Source: Peptococcaceae bacterium CEB3
GTDB lineage: Bacteria > Bacillota > Desulfitobacteriia > Desulfitobacteriales > Desulfitobacteriaceae
NCBI GenBank assembly: GCA_001029295.1
Contig: LDXJ01000058.1
Location: 62,001 to 126,000, forward strand
Reading direction: 5' to 3'
DNA: 64,000 bases
The translations under genes were made by a program, and so were the position numbers. The first letter of the stretch is position 1; every line of letters starts with the position of its first letter. Below the pieces are notes generated by a model. That model was not told where the DNA came from, made no database searches, and worked only from the letters and a program-made list of their open reading frames with translations. Below are positions 6,723 through 14,741 of this stretch, piece after piece.

Positions 6723-8930
6723 CTAGGCCTTGCTTACCCTGACAAAGGTCTGGCTTAAAGCCGACGAGCCGGAAATCGGATCGGCCAGGGATTTGTGCAA
6801 AGCCGAATCGCTCGCACCCCGCCCGTAAGCAAAGTGCAGCCCTTTACTGACATGCCCGAAACCCCCGACCATGAAAACACTGTCCGGCCGGATGCCCTCC
6901 GTCACATAAACCTTAATCCGGATTTTCCCGACTTCACTCTCAATGATGACCATATCGTCAGTCTTGACTCCTAACTTTTTTGCCACCGTTGTGTGCAGCC
7001 AAGCTTTGTTTTCCGGAAAAATCTCCAAGAGCCAACGGTTGTCTTGCGTAAACATCTGAGAATGCTGCGCCGTCTTGCCTGTCAAGAGATAGAACTCATC
7101 CGGCCCGGGTTTCGGCGGAGCCTCCCAAGTCGGAACCGCCTTTTTACCCATCTGCGCCATGATGCCTGAGGCGATCTCGATCTTGCCGCTGGAGGTTTGA
7201 AAAGCAAAATCTTTGGAGTGGTCCTCTTTAAAGTTAGGGACCCGGTAGTGTCCTTTCCGCTCCAATTCCTCCAGGCTCACCGTGTAAGGTTTCAGCTCCT
7301 GCACCAAAAGGTCCTTTTCATCCTGGTAAGGCAGAAAATCTCCCAAGCCCAATTTCACGGCCAGTTCTTTATAAATCATCAAACTGCTCTTCGTATCATA
7401 AAGCGGCTTGATCACCGGCTGCCGGATAAAGATCTCGTCACCGATCGGCACGAGTCCGTCGTAGCGCTCCAAGTAACTGGATTCGGGCAGAATGACATCG
7501 GCATAATAGGCGGTGTCATTGGCCATAATGTCGATGACCCCTATGAAATCCAGTTTCATTATGGCATTGATCGTCTTCTGCCTTTCCGGAATCGACAATA
7601 CCGGATTCTGCCGGGAAATGAGCCAACCTTTGGCCTGATAGGGCTTACCCGTGAGGATATTGTCCCTCATCACCTGCAGGACGCCGTAAGCCAGGGGTAC
7701 CATCGGGAATTGCCAGGGCACTCCGTCCAAGCGCATGCCGACCGCCGCTGGATAAGAAGGGTGAGGCAGGGTTCCCAGCTTGGCCGTATTGATGGATTGG
7801 TCGGGAATGAGACCTCCCGGCTTCGCCCAGTTCCCTGCCAGAGCATTGAGCACCGCGATGGCCCGCTCCGCCTGAAAAGAATTCAGGAAGTTCGAGGTGC
7901 GCCAATTGGGATGGGCGATGGCCGCCGGAGCGCTGGCCGCGAATTCCCTGGCAATGCGGCGAATCGTTCCCGCCGGAATCTCCGTTTGAACCTCAGCCCA
8001 TTGAGGGGTATAGGTGGCCACCTCTTTGGTCAATTCATCAAATCCTTGGGTGTACTGAGAAACAAACTTAGCGTCATAGAGCTTTTCGTTGACCAGAACA
8101 TTGATTAAGGCGAGAAAAAAAGCCAAATCAGTTCCGGGTCGGATCGGCAGCCACTCCGCTTTGGCCGCCGTTTTCGTGAAGCGCGGATCGAGCACCACCA
8201 CTTTGGCACCGCGGGCGACCATGTCGATCATTTCCTGGGTCTCGATATTGGAGATTCCTTCCGCCAAATTACGGCCGGAGAAAATCATATAGTTACAATT
8301 GGCATAATCCGTCCCCGGCTGGGCAACCCCATAGGTGTAGAGAAAGCCTGTGGTCATCGAATTGAAACAGAGGCTGCGTTGGGTTCCGTAATTGGGGGTT
8401 CCGTAAGCTTTTAACAATGTTTCAAAAAAAGGCTGGGACAAGTTATCCGTGGAGTTGAAGATCATCGCCTTCGCCCCGTATTTGTCCTTAATTTTCTTCA
8501 TTTGCTCAGCCGTATAGGTCAGAGCCTCGTCCCAAGAGGCCCTGCGCCATAAGCCGCTGCCCCTGGCACCTGCGCGGATTAGGGGAAACTTCACCCGGCT
8601 CGGACTGTATAAAGTCTCGATTCCGGCGTTGCCGCGCGGGCAGAGTTTACCGGCATTGTTCGGGTGATCCGGGTTTCCCTCCAGTTTGCGCACCACCCCG
8701 TTCTCCACCCGAGCAATGACACCGCAGCGCCAGACACACTGTTCACAGATTGTGTAGACGTATTTGGTTCCGCTCAAGGTTGATGCCACCGTACTCCGGG
8801 CATCTCCCAAACCCGGCTTGGGATGAAGCAGCCCGGAACCCGCGGCTGCGCCCAAGGCAGCCGCCGCCACTCCGCCCTTGATAAATTGTCTTCTGCTGAA
8901 GAGTTGATCCCACGTATAGATTTTTGGCAC
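6723..8930 (-). CDS. Molybdopterin oxidoreductase, Tat-exported, thiosulfate/polysulfide reductase-like
   Basis: This 735-aa catalytic subunit begins with a twin-arginine signal (FSRRQFIKGGVAAAALG), then a 4Fe-4S motif CEQCVWRCGV (completed by LCPRGNAG) and the Mo-bis-PGD domains. The likely molybdenum ligand is the cysteine in GTQRSLCFNS, as in PsrA/PhsA enzymes, rather than the serine of DMSO reductases. Substrate could be thiosulfate, polysulfide or tetrathionate; the neighbouring YeeE/YedE genes favour a sulfur compound. GTG at 8930 is chosen because AAGGGGG lies upstream and the Tat signal follows directly. It begins 16 bases after the UGA-containing YeeE gene. Confidence 0.9.
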   Translation of the reverse strand: MPKIYTWDQLFSRRQFIKGGVAAAALGAAAGSGLLHPKPGLGDARSTVASTLSGTKYVYTICEQCVWRCGVIARVENGVVRKLEGNPDHPNNAGKLCPRGNAGIETLYSPSRVKFPLIRAGARGSGLWRRASWDEALTYTAEQMKKIKDKYGAKAMIFNSTDNLSQPFFETLLKAYGTPNYGTQRSLCFNSMTTGFLYTYGVAQPGTDYANCNYMIFSGRNLAEGISNIETQEMIDMVARGAKVVVLDPRFTKTAAKAEWLPIRPGTDLAFFLALINVLVNEKLYDAKFVSQYTQGFDELTKEVATYTPQWAEVQTEIPAGTIRRIAREFAASAPAAIAHPNWRTSNFLNSFQAERAIAVLNALAGNWAKPGGLIPDQSINTAKLGTLPHPSYPAAVGMRLDGVPWQFPMVPLAYGVLQVMRDNILTGKPYQAKGWLISRQNPVLSIPERQKTINAIMKLDFIGVIDIMANDTAYYADVILPESSYLERYDGLVPIGDEIFIRQPVIKPLYDTKSSLMIYKELAVKLGLGDFLPYQDEKDLLVQELKPYTVSLEELERKGHYRVPNFKEDHSKDFAFQTSSGKIEIASGIMAQMGKKAVPTWEAPPKPGPDEFYLLTGKTAQHSQMFTQDNRWLLEIFPENKAWLHTTVAKKLGVKTDDMVIIESEVGKIRIKVYVTEGIRPDSVFMVGGFGHVSKGLHFAYGRGASDSALHKSLADPISGSSALSQTFVRVSKA

Positions 8931-8946
8931 CTTCGCTGTCCCCCTT

Positions 8947-9555
8947 TCAGGCAGAAGTTCCGTTCTCTCGGACCTGTCCTGTCCCGGCCGCCTGTTGCTG
9001 CTCGGGTGCGTCCGCCCGCTGTTTCGTCTCGCTGATTTTGCTGACGATATAGAAAATGAGCGTACCTCCCACCACGATAAAAATGAGAAGCCAATGGTTG
9101 ACCCGGAGCAACTCACCGAGCGTCTTCTGTCCATAGGACGCATAGGTAGAGATCTTCAGGAAGAATGATTGGTAGGTTGCACCGAAGAGAACGCCTCCCG
9201 TAAGAAAACCCAAAAGACCGGGAATGATATAATCGAGATTTCCTTGACCACAGCCTGTGATCAATGTGCCCGGTCAGGTGCCGGCCATGGCCATCCCGAT
9301 TCCGAAAATCAGGCCTCCGACTAAATTACCCAGGACATAAGTCGAGCTCACAGCGTCCAGTTTGAGAGCGCCCAGATCTTTGAGAAAGTAGAGACCGACC
9401 AAACCCACGGAAATCGCGGTCAACATATATTTCATGACCGTGTTGTCTTTGAAACGGAATTGATTTACGATTTTGTGGTAATGCCCCAGTCCCGCTTTCT
9501 GCAGAGTGAGAGCGAAGAAGAATCCGAGCAAGATCGGAATCACATAAGTTTCCAT
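8947..9555 (-). CDS. YeeE/YedE-family sulfur transporter half, probable selenoprotein (in-frame UGA)
   Basis: ATG at 9555 opens a frame that reads METYVIPILLGFFFALTLQK... and reaches GMAMAGT, then a TGA at 9274-9276, then continues in the same frame as PGTLITGCGQGN and further helices to the stop at 8947. Read through, the product is 202 aa, normal for a YeeE/YedE half. The family motif is G(T/G)CPGT, so the TGA sits on the conserved substrate-contacting cysteine. A hairpin with SECIS geometry follows (9244-9264). This supports selenocysteine insertion over a nonsense mutation. The start overlaps the stop of the preceding YeeE/YedE gene by one base and has GGGAGG upstream. In known members the cysteines pass thiosulfate through the membrane. 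Confidence 0.8.
9244..9276 (-). promoter_or_regulatory. Candidate bacterial SECIS element after in-frame UGA
   Basis: Starting nine bases after the UGA, TTGATCACA pairs with TGTGGTCAA (nine pairs, one G-U) around a GGC loop. The loop begins 18 bases from the UGA and its first base is G. Both match the known bacterial SECIS pattern, in which the loop lies roughly 16-37 bases from UGA and has a G in its first two positions. Confidence 0.72.
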
Positions 9556-10082
9556 CAGTAATTCCTCCCGTAGAGAATTTTGGTCGTAACGATTCCGCTG
9601 ATAAACAAACCGACAATGAAAATGAACCCTGCCGGCGCCAGCTGCATCGAACCAGAAATCGCCAAGCCGCTGGTACATCCCCCGGCGATCCCTGCCGCGT
9701 ATTCGATAATCACCCCGCCCAGGAACATCATACCCCAACGTTTCAGCTTACTCGGGCCGAAATTCCGGCTCCATTCCTGTTCAGGCATCACTCGCAGCTT
9801 GAAATCATGGGACCATTTACTCGACACGAAGGACCCCAACAACATGCCCACGAAGAGCATGACTTGAAAAGTGATCACCGGGGGCATTTGAAAGCGGAAA
9901 TACATAGTATTGGCCCAGGGCAAATGGAAGGCTTTGCCTAAGATGCTGTCTATACTTTCCAGTCCCCCCGAAGAACCTATCGTGGTATTGGCCAAAACAT
10001 AGGTAGCCACACAGGTTATTCCCAACACAAAACCTGCCGCCCAAGGCGACCAAAGTTTCTTTTTCATGGCTGCATGAATCAT
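9555..10082 (-). CDS. YeeE/YedE-family sulfur transporter, first half
   Basis: This 175-aa protein has about four to five membrane helices and the motif YAAGIAGGCTSGLAISG, which carries the normal cysteine that its downstream partner replaces by UGA. Paired half-size YeeE/YedE proteins together form a pore that takes up thiosulfate or related sulfane sulfur. ATG at 10082 has AAGGAGGG eight bases upstream; it starts directly after the stop of the trihaem cytochrome gene. The stop overlaps the start of the second half, so the two are translationally coupled. Confidence 0.88.
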   Translation of the reverse strand: MIHAAMKKKLWSPWAAGFVLGITCVATYVLANTTIGSSGGLESIDSILGKAFHLPWANTMYFRFQMPPVITFQVMLFVGMLLGSFVSSKWSHDFKLRVMPEQEWSRNFGPSKLKRWGMMFLGGVIIEYAAGIAGGCTSGLAISGSMQLAPAGFIFIVGLFISGIVTTKILYGRNY

Positions 10083-10083
10083 C

Positions 10084-11037
10084 TTAGCGTCCCTCCTTAG
10101 AACGTACGGCTTTACTGAGGCGGACAAGCAGATCCAGGTCCGTTTCCGGCAGACCTTGAAGTTTGTCCAGAAGTTCTGGAGATAGTCCGGCAACCGTCTG
10201 CAGTAATTTCTGCCCTTCACGCCCCCGGTCCAAAAGCGCTGCCACAGCTGTCACAGTCTTAGGTTCACAATCGCGCAGCTTGTAGAAAATATCCCGAATC
10301 TCCGGCGACTCGCGCTGGAGATTAACCAGGTCCTCACCCGCGTTCTTGGGTTTTAAGTACTGCCACAGCCACATTCCCTTCCACCAACGCCACAGCAAAA
10401 CCGCCAGGACCAAAAGAATCACTAAGTCCACTAAACCGAAGACAATGGTCCAGAGCGAAATCGGGCTCTGAAAATTCTTATTAAAATCGATGACATCAAA
10501 ATTCGGATTCGCGCCCGGCGTCTGCGCGGCGCCCGGCTGGGACACGGCCGGTACCTGAGTCGCGGCGGGGGACGGTGAAGAAGCGCCGCCGGAGGCAGGA
10601 GTCGAAGCACCGCCCGAAGCCGGGGAAGAAGTACCTCCGGAGGGCGGAGTCGACGAATTCCCGGTCTGGCCCGAACCCCCAGCCGAACCCCCGTACTTCG
10701 CGACCATAGCCGCGGTGTTCGAGGGGTGACAGGAGGCACACGTTTGACTCGGTTCTGTCAGCGGATTTTTGATCACCCCCACGTGGGCTTTTGTCATATC
10801 TGTTTCCGAAGCGTTCCCCAGGTGGCAAGCCTGACAAAAATCTCCGAAAGCGTGTTGGGTGTGCCATGCTCCTTTTTGATTGACCGGAAGTTTGCCTTGA
10901 ACCTCATGACAGGTTTTACAGGAGGATGTCGAGGCGCCGCAGGCGGCCTCGGCTATTTTCGGCGCTGACAGCAGCAGGCCCGAAGCCAGCACTACTGAAC
11001 ACGTCGCCGTAAAAAAGATCCACCGTTTTTCTTTCAT
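10084..11037 (-). CDS. Trihaem c-type cytochrome with Ser/Gly/Pro linker and membrane anchor
   Basis: This 317-aa protein has a signal peptide (FFTATCSVVLASGLLLSAP), three haem motifs (CKTCH, CQACH, CASCH at about residues 40-107), then a low-complexity linker built of repeats such as SPASGGASTPASGGAS, one membrane helix near residue 205 (VDLVILLVLAVLLWRW) and a cytoplasmic helical tail of about 90 residues. It would expose haems outside and the tail inside. It is the first gene of the cluster. The haem part resembles cytochrome c3/c7-like electron carriers; the tail is not recognised and could contact cytoplasmic or membrane partners. Confidence 0.85.
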   Translation of the reverse strand: MKEKRWIFFTATCSVVLASGLLLSAPKIAEAACGASTSSCKTCHEVQGKLPVNQKGAWHTQHAFGDFCQACHLGNASETDMTKAHVGVIKNPLTEPSQTCASCHPSNTAAMVAKYGGSAGGSGQTGNSSTPPSGGTSSPASGGASTPASGGASSPSPAATQVPAVSQPGAAQTPGANPNFDVIDFNKNFQSPISLWTIVFGLVDLVILLVLAVLLWRWWKGMWLWQYLKPKNAGEDLVNLQRESPEIRDIFYKLRDCEPKTVTAVAALLDRGREGQKLLQTVAGLSPELLDKLQGLPETDLDLLVRLSKAVRSKEGR

Positions 11038-11680
11038 CTTTTCTTACCCACTCCTCATTTGGGAAATACCATCACCTTTTGCTCAGACTATTTGAACGTT
11101 GGAGCAAGATGGAACGTTCTCCCACCCCTTCCTTTTCTCCGGCGTTACCTTCCCCGGCCGGCGCCGGCATGCCTTGCCCGGCTAACCTGCCCCGTTTTCA
11201 CCTCACTTTCAATTTCAACCTCGCTCCAAAAGTTCAACCTTGCTCCAAAAACAATTGAGCCCTTTTCACTTGTAAGTATATTCACATAACCTTCCGCCCC
11301 ACTGGACACTCCTTCCCGGGTCGGGAAACGACTGGCCTTTTCGCTGAACTTGAAAATCCCTATCCGGCAAGCCCAAAAAACCGGGGTCAAGGCCTATTGA
11401 CTTTGCTTCCCCCTTCCATGGGTGGGTATATGCTGTTTGCGGGTACCCCTTCGGCCGAGGGGTATGTCCCCCCTTCGCCGGGAGGGTAGGTATTTGGCAT
11501 ATGCCTATTTGACAAGGAAAGCATACCTCGTTTATTGGCATATGTCAACAAACCTTCTAAAGTTTTTAACTATTGCTTTACGAAATAGAAGCCCGCCAAC
11601 AGAAGAACCCCACTCCGGAGAGTGGGGTTGTGTGCCTGAGAAACGACTTTGATCCCGGAAGGGACGGGTCAACACGTTCG
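11038..11680. repeat. 643-base spacer with repeated GGAGCAAGGTTGAA motif
   Basis: No gene is seen here. Two direct copies of TTTTGGAGCRAGGTTGAA lie on the minus strand at 11250-11233 and 11231-11214 (19-bp period), and an inverted relative, TTTGAACGTTGGAGCAAG, lies at 11091-11107 on the plus strand. The 11107-11213 interval between them is GC-rich. The motifs are upstream of the respiratory operon and may be operator sites. Further hairpins lie at 11447-11466 (ACCCC...GGGGT) and 11606-11629. Confidence 0.45.
11606..11629. terminator. Hairpin downstream of Nramp gene
   Basis: AACCCCACTC and GAGTGGGGTT form a perfect 10-bp stem around CGGA. On the minus strand it is followed by TCTTCTG, a weak U-tract, and lies about 50 bases past the stop of the Nramp-family gene. 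Confidence 0.6.
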
Positions 11681-12964
11681 TCAGATTAACTGGAGCAACG
11701 TGTAAAATCCTAGGGAGCAGATGAGAAGGTAGATAAAGATCAGCACAATCTTCTCCCACAGCTTTAAGCGATAGGGCTGCGGCAGAACCCGCCAGCCCAG
11801 AGCCAGGAGGAAACCCACGACGATAGGCAGGAGCAGGGCATTCATCACCTCCACCGCCACCGTCAGGGAAATTAAGGGAATCCCCAGCAGCACCAGGAGC
11901 GCCGCCAGAACAATGCCCCCACTGTATAATCCGTAAAATACCGGAGCTTCCCTCCAGGTATTGTTAAGGCTGCACCGGAATCCCAGAACTTCACCAAAAG
12001 CCCAAGATACCGCTAAAGACACGACGATAGCCGCAATTAAGGCCGCTCCGGTAATGCCGACCGCAAAAAGGATCTTGCCCCCTTGCCCCAGGAAGGGGGT
12101 CAAAGAATGCGCGATCTCTTGAACATTGACCAAAGAGGTATTGGGTGCCACTCTTCCTATGGTAGCCGCTGTTAGGATTAGCACCGCCCCCATGATGATC
12201 TGGGTCACCACAGAACCGACGGCAGTATCGAGACGGCTGAATTTCAGATTGGAAGGCTTAAGCCCTTTATCCACCACCGCTCCCTGTTGGTAAAAGACCA
12301 TCCAAGGCATAATGACGGCGCCGACATTGGCGGCAATCAAGAGCCAGTAAGTCTTATCATACAGGGGCTGTCCGCCCGTCAATTGCCGGACGATCACACT
12401 GGGATCGGGATGAGCAAAAAAGATCCCCGGTAAGAAAACCAGCTCAAAGAGTCCAATCAGGATCGCCGTCCGTTCGACGAACGAATATCGGCCCATCGTT
12501 GTGATTAAAATAAGTAAAGCTGCCGCTAGAGAAACGCTCAACACAGGGGGGATGCCAAAGACCAGACCGGCCCCCGCTATGCCGGCAAACTCCGTCACCA
12601 GGGCACCCACAGCCGAAACGAAAAGAGTAGCTACCGAGAACCAGGCCCATTTCGGCCCAAATTGATCCCGAATCAGCTCGCCATGTCCTTGATGAGTAAC
12701 AATCCCGATTCTAGTGGTCAGCTCCTGAATGAAGTAGAGAATCGGAATCAATAACAACTGAAGGAGCAAGAGCCTATAACCCCAACGCGCTCCGGATTGA
12801 GCCGCGGTGATCATGGAGCCCGCGTCAGTATCGGCCAGCATCACCGTAATTCCAGGACCGAGGGTCGCCAAGAGCATGAGCCAGCGGGGTCGTTTCGTCA
12901 ATTCGTCGGCTTCGGCTCGGCCTGCTTTAGCGTCTCTGCGGGGCGCGCATATCTCCTGTCCCAT
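11681..12964 (-). CDS. Nramp-family divalent metal transporter, non-canonical metal site
   Basis: This 427-aa protein has about eleven membrane helices and the Nramp fold signature, but the helix-1 metal motif, DPGN in Mn/Fe transporters, reads DTDAGS (TVMLADTDAGSMITAAQ). Helix 6 reads GAVIMPWMVFYQQ, keeping the methionine but with Trp in place of His of the MPH motif. Such changes place it in divergent Nramp-related groups whose substrate may differ from Mn2+. A Fur-like box overlaps its 5' region, suggesting iron or other metal control. ATG at 12964 has GGAGGAAA upstream. Transport of a divalent cation is likely; the specific ion is not settled. Confidence 0.82.
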   Translation of the reverse strand: MGQEICAPRRDAKAGRAEADELTKRPRWLMLLATLGPGITVMLADTDAGSMITAAQSGARWGYRLLLLQLLLIPILYFIQELTTRIGIVTHQGHGELIRDQFGPKWAWFSVATLFVSAVGALVTEFAGIAGAGLVFGIPPVLSVSLAAALLILITTMGRYSFVERTAILIGLFELVFLPGIFFAHPDPSVIVRQLTGGQPLYDKTYWLLIAANVGAVIMPWMVFYQQGAVVDKGLKPSNLKFSRLDTAVGSVVTQIIMGAVLILTAATIGRVAPNTSLVNVQEIAHSLTPFLGQGGKILFAVGITGAALIAAIVVSLAVSWAFGEVLGFRCSLNNTWREAPVFYGLYSGGIVLAALLVLLGIPLISLTVAVEVMNALLLPIVVGFLLALGWRVLPQPYRLKLWEKIVLIFIYLLICSLGFYTLLQLI

Positions 12965-12978
12965 GCCTTTCCTCCTTC

Positions 12979-12997
12979 ATAATCGAGAACCATTATC
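12979..12997 (-). promoter_or_regulatory. Fur-like operator upstream of Nramp gene
   Basis: The 19-mer at 12979-12997 matches the GATAATGATAATCATTATC Fur consensus at 12 of 19 positions, with the half CATTATC intact. It lies about ten bases upstream of the ribosome site of the Nramp gene. It could also be bound by a Fur relative such as Zur or PerR. Confidence 0.45.
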
Positions 12998-13105
12998 ATC
13001 TATCCCTATTTTAAAGCTTTGGTCCTTTTTTTGCAAGCCTTATTTTAGGATTCACCGCTTATTTCCGGAAAATACCCCGAAGAACAAGACGAATACACAC
13101 GGGGC

Positions 13106-13171
13106 ACATACGTAGTACGTACTCAGTGCTTACGGAGTACATACGAGGTATACACTAAGTATGCACGAAGT
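13106..13171. repeat. Six tandem 11-bp degenerate repeats
   Basis: Six units follow without gaps: ACATACGTAGT, ACGTACTCAGT, GCTTACGGAGT, ACATACGAGGT, ATACACTAAGT and ATGCACGAAGT. All end in GT and most contain TAC near the centre. The array lies between the divergent Nramp and peptidase T genes. An 11-bp period is close to one helical turn, so it could bind a protein along one DNA face or bend the DNA. Confidence 0.75.
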
Positions 13172-13222
13172 ACGCGCGGCAGCACCCACCCCCACCGGCG
13201 GCGCTGAAAAGTCCGCCGCCAC

Positions 13223-13317
13223 GGCCTTTCCGGCCCTATTAACCTACTGCACCGAACAACGCTAACGCCAAAGAATTCGCTTCGCCCCTGGCCTTCCCGG
13301 CCCTATTAACCTATAAT
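13223..13317 (+). repeat. 24-bp direct repeat with -10 box before peptidase T
   Basis: GGCCTTTCCGGCCCTATTAACC plus two bases at 13223-13246 recurs at 13290-13313 with one difference, 67 bp apart. The second copy runs into a perfect TATAAT (13312-13317), a likely -10 box for pepT; the first copy reads TACTGC there. No strong -35 was seen. Confidence 0.6.
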
Positions 13318-13392
13318 GAACACGGAACTCGGGGATCAGTGCCCCGCAGACTCCGGACCACCATGCAAGTATGCACAAAGGAGGATTTTACC

Positions 13393-14622
13393 ATGTCCCA
13401 GGTTTCCGAACGTTTCTTACGCTATGTACAGTTTGACACCCGCTCGGAGGAGGAAGCCTCCGGTATCCCCAGCAACCCCGGGCAAATGGTGCTGGCAAAG
13501 GCCTTGGCCGATGAATTACAAACTCTCGGCCTGAGCGAGGTATCATGTGATCAACACGGCTATGTTTACGCCACTTTGCCCGCCAACATTGAGCATCCGG
13601 CCCCCGCTATCGGATTTGTCGCCCACATGGATACGAGCCCGGAAGTGAGCGGAGCTCAGATTAAACCCAAGCTCTTCGAGAACTATGATGGGAAACCCTT
13701 GCTCCTTAATGAGACTCGCAAGGTCGCCCTCTCGCCGGAAGAATTTCCCGACCTTTTGAAGTACAAGGGAGAAACGCTCATTACGACAGACGGCACGACT
13801 CTGCTGGGGGCGGATGACAAAGCCGGAATCGCGGAGATTATGACTGCCGCCGAATACCTGATCCAACATCCCGAGCTGCCGCATGGCAAGCTCTGTTTTG
13901 CTTTCACTCCGGATGAAGAGGTGGGGCGCGGTACTGATTTCTTCAGCTTGGACAAGTTTCCCGTTGATTTCGCTTACACTGTTGACGGCGGCCCTGTGGG
14001 TGAACTGGAGTTTGAAAACTTCAATGCCGCCAAAGCGAAAATCATCATCACAGGGCGAAATGTCCATCCGGGTACGGCTAAAGGCAAAATGCTGAATTCA
14101 TTGCTCCTGGCCGCTGAATTCATAGCCCTCCTGCCGCCGACAGAGACGCCCGCCAAAACCGAGGGATACGAGGGGTTCTACCACCTGACCGGAATCGAGG
14201 GCGAGGTTGAACAGACCCGGCTCAACTATTTGATCCGGGATTTTGATCAGGTCCGTTTCGCTCAACGGAAAACCGTCATCGAGGATATCGCCCGCACCTT
14301 GGGCGACAAATACCCCCGGGCCACATTTGAAGTCGAGATTAAGGATCAATACTACAACATGAAAGAAAAGATCGCCCCGGTGCAGCACATCGTGGACACA
14401 GCTTTCCAAGCCATGCAGGCGGTGGGCGTCACGCCTGTGGTCAATCCCGTCAGAGGAGGAACAGATGGAGCGGCACTTTCTTACAAAGGCCTGCCTACTC
14501 CCAACCTCTTCACCGGCGGTCACAATTTCCATGGCAGATACGAATTTATTCCTGTGCGGTCTATGGAGAAGGCTGTGGAAACTCTTTTGAAAATAGTGGA
14601 ACTCTACAGCCACCACAACTAG
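13393..14622 (+). CDS. pepT: Peptidase T (tripeptide aminopeptidase)
   Basis: This 409-aa M20-family zinc aminopeptidase removes N-terminal residues from tripeptides in the cytoplasm. Metal and catalytic motifs are present: GFVAHMDTSPE (first zinc His/Asp), LLGADDKAGIAE (bridging Asp), TPDEEVGRG (catalytic Glu pair) and LFTGGHNFHGRYEF near the C-terminus. The length is normal. ATG at 13393 has AAAGGAGG eight bases upstream; the frame is open further upstream but lacks that support. It stands alone, divergent from the Nramp gene. Confidence 0.95.
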   Translation: MSQVSERFLRYVQFDTRSEEEASGIPSNPGQMVLAKALADELQTLGLSEVSCDQHGYVYATLPANIEHPAPAIGFVAHMDTSPEVSGAQIKPKLFENYDGKPLLLNETRKVALSPEEFPDLLKYKGETLITTDGTTLLGADDKAGIAEIMTAAEYLIQHPELPHGKLCFAFTPDEEVGRGTDFFSLDKFPVDFAYTVDGGPVGELEFENFNAAKAKIIITGRNVHPGTAKGKMLNSLLLAAEFIALLPPTETPAKTEGYEGFYHLTGIEGEVEQTRLNYLIRDFDQVRFAQRKTVIEDIARTLGDKYPRATFEVEIKDQYYNMKEKIAPVQHIVDTAFQAMQAVGVTPVVNPVRGGTDGAALSYKGLPTPNLFTGGHNFHGRYEFIPVRSMEKAVETLLKIVELYSHHN

Positions 14623-14741
14623 TAGGGCGTCACTTTCGGCTTTAGCCATGGGGAGATTCGGGTGGGGGATTCATACGGGCTAAGGTTCCGATTTGCGGAC
14701 CTAATCGGGCATAACTTTCGGCCGGCCCTTGTCCCGGGATC

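Noticed and set aside
9274-9276. UGA in the YeeE gene read as a nonsense mutation splitting a pseudogene
   Set aside because: Both sides keep frame, helices and motif, the stop falls exactly on the conserved cysteine, and a SECIS-like hairpin follows. Not excluded without Sec genes, but less likely.
13106-13171. CRISPR-like array
   Set aside because: Units are 11 bp, contiguous and degenerate, without spacers or cas genes.
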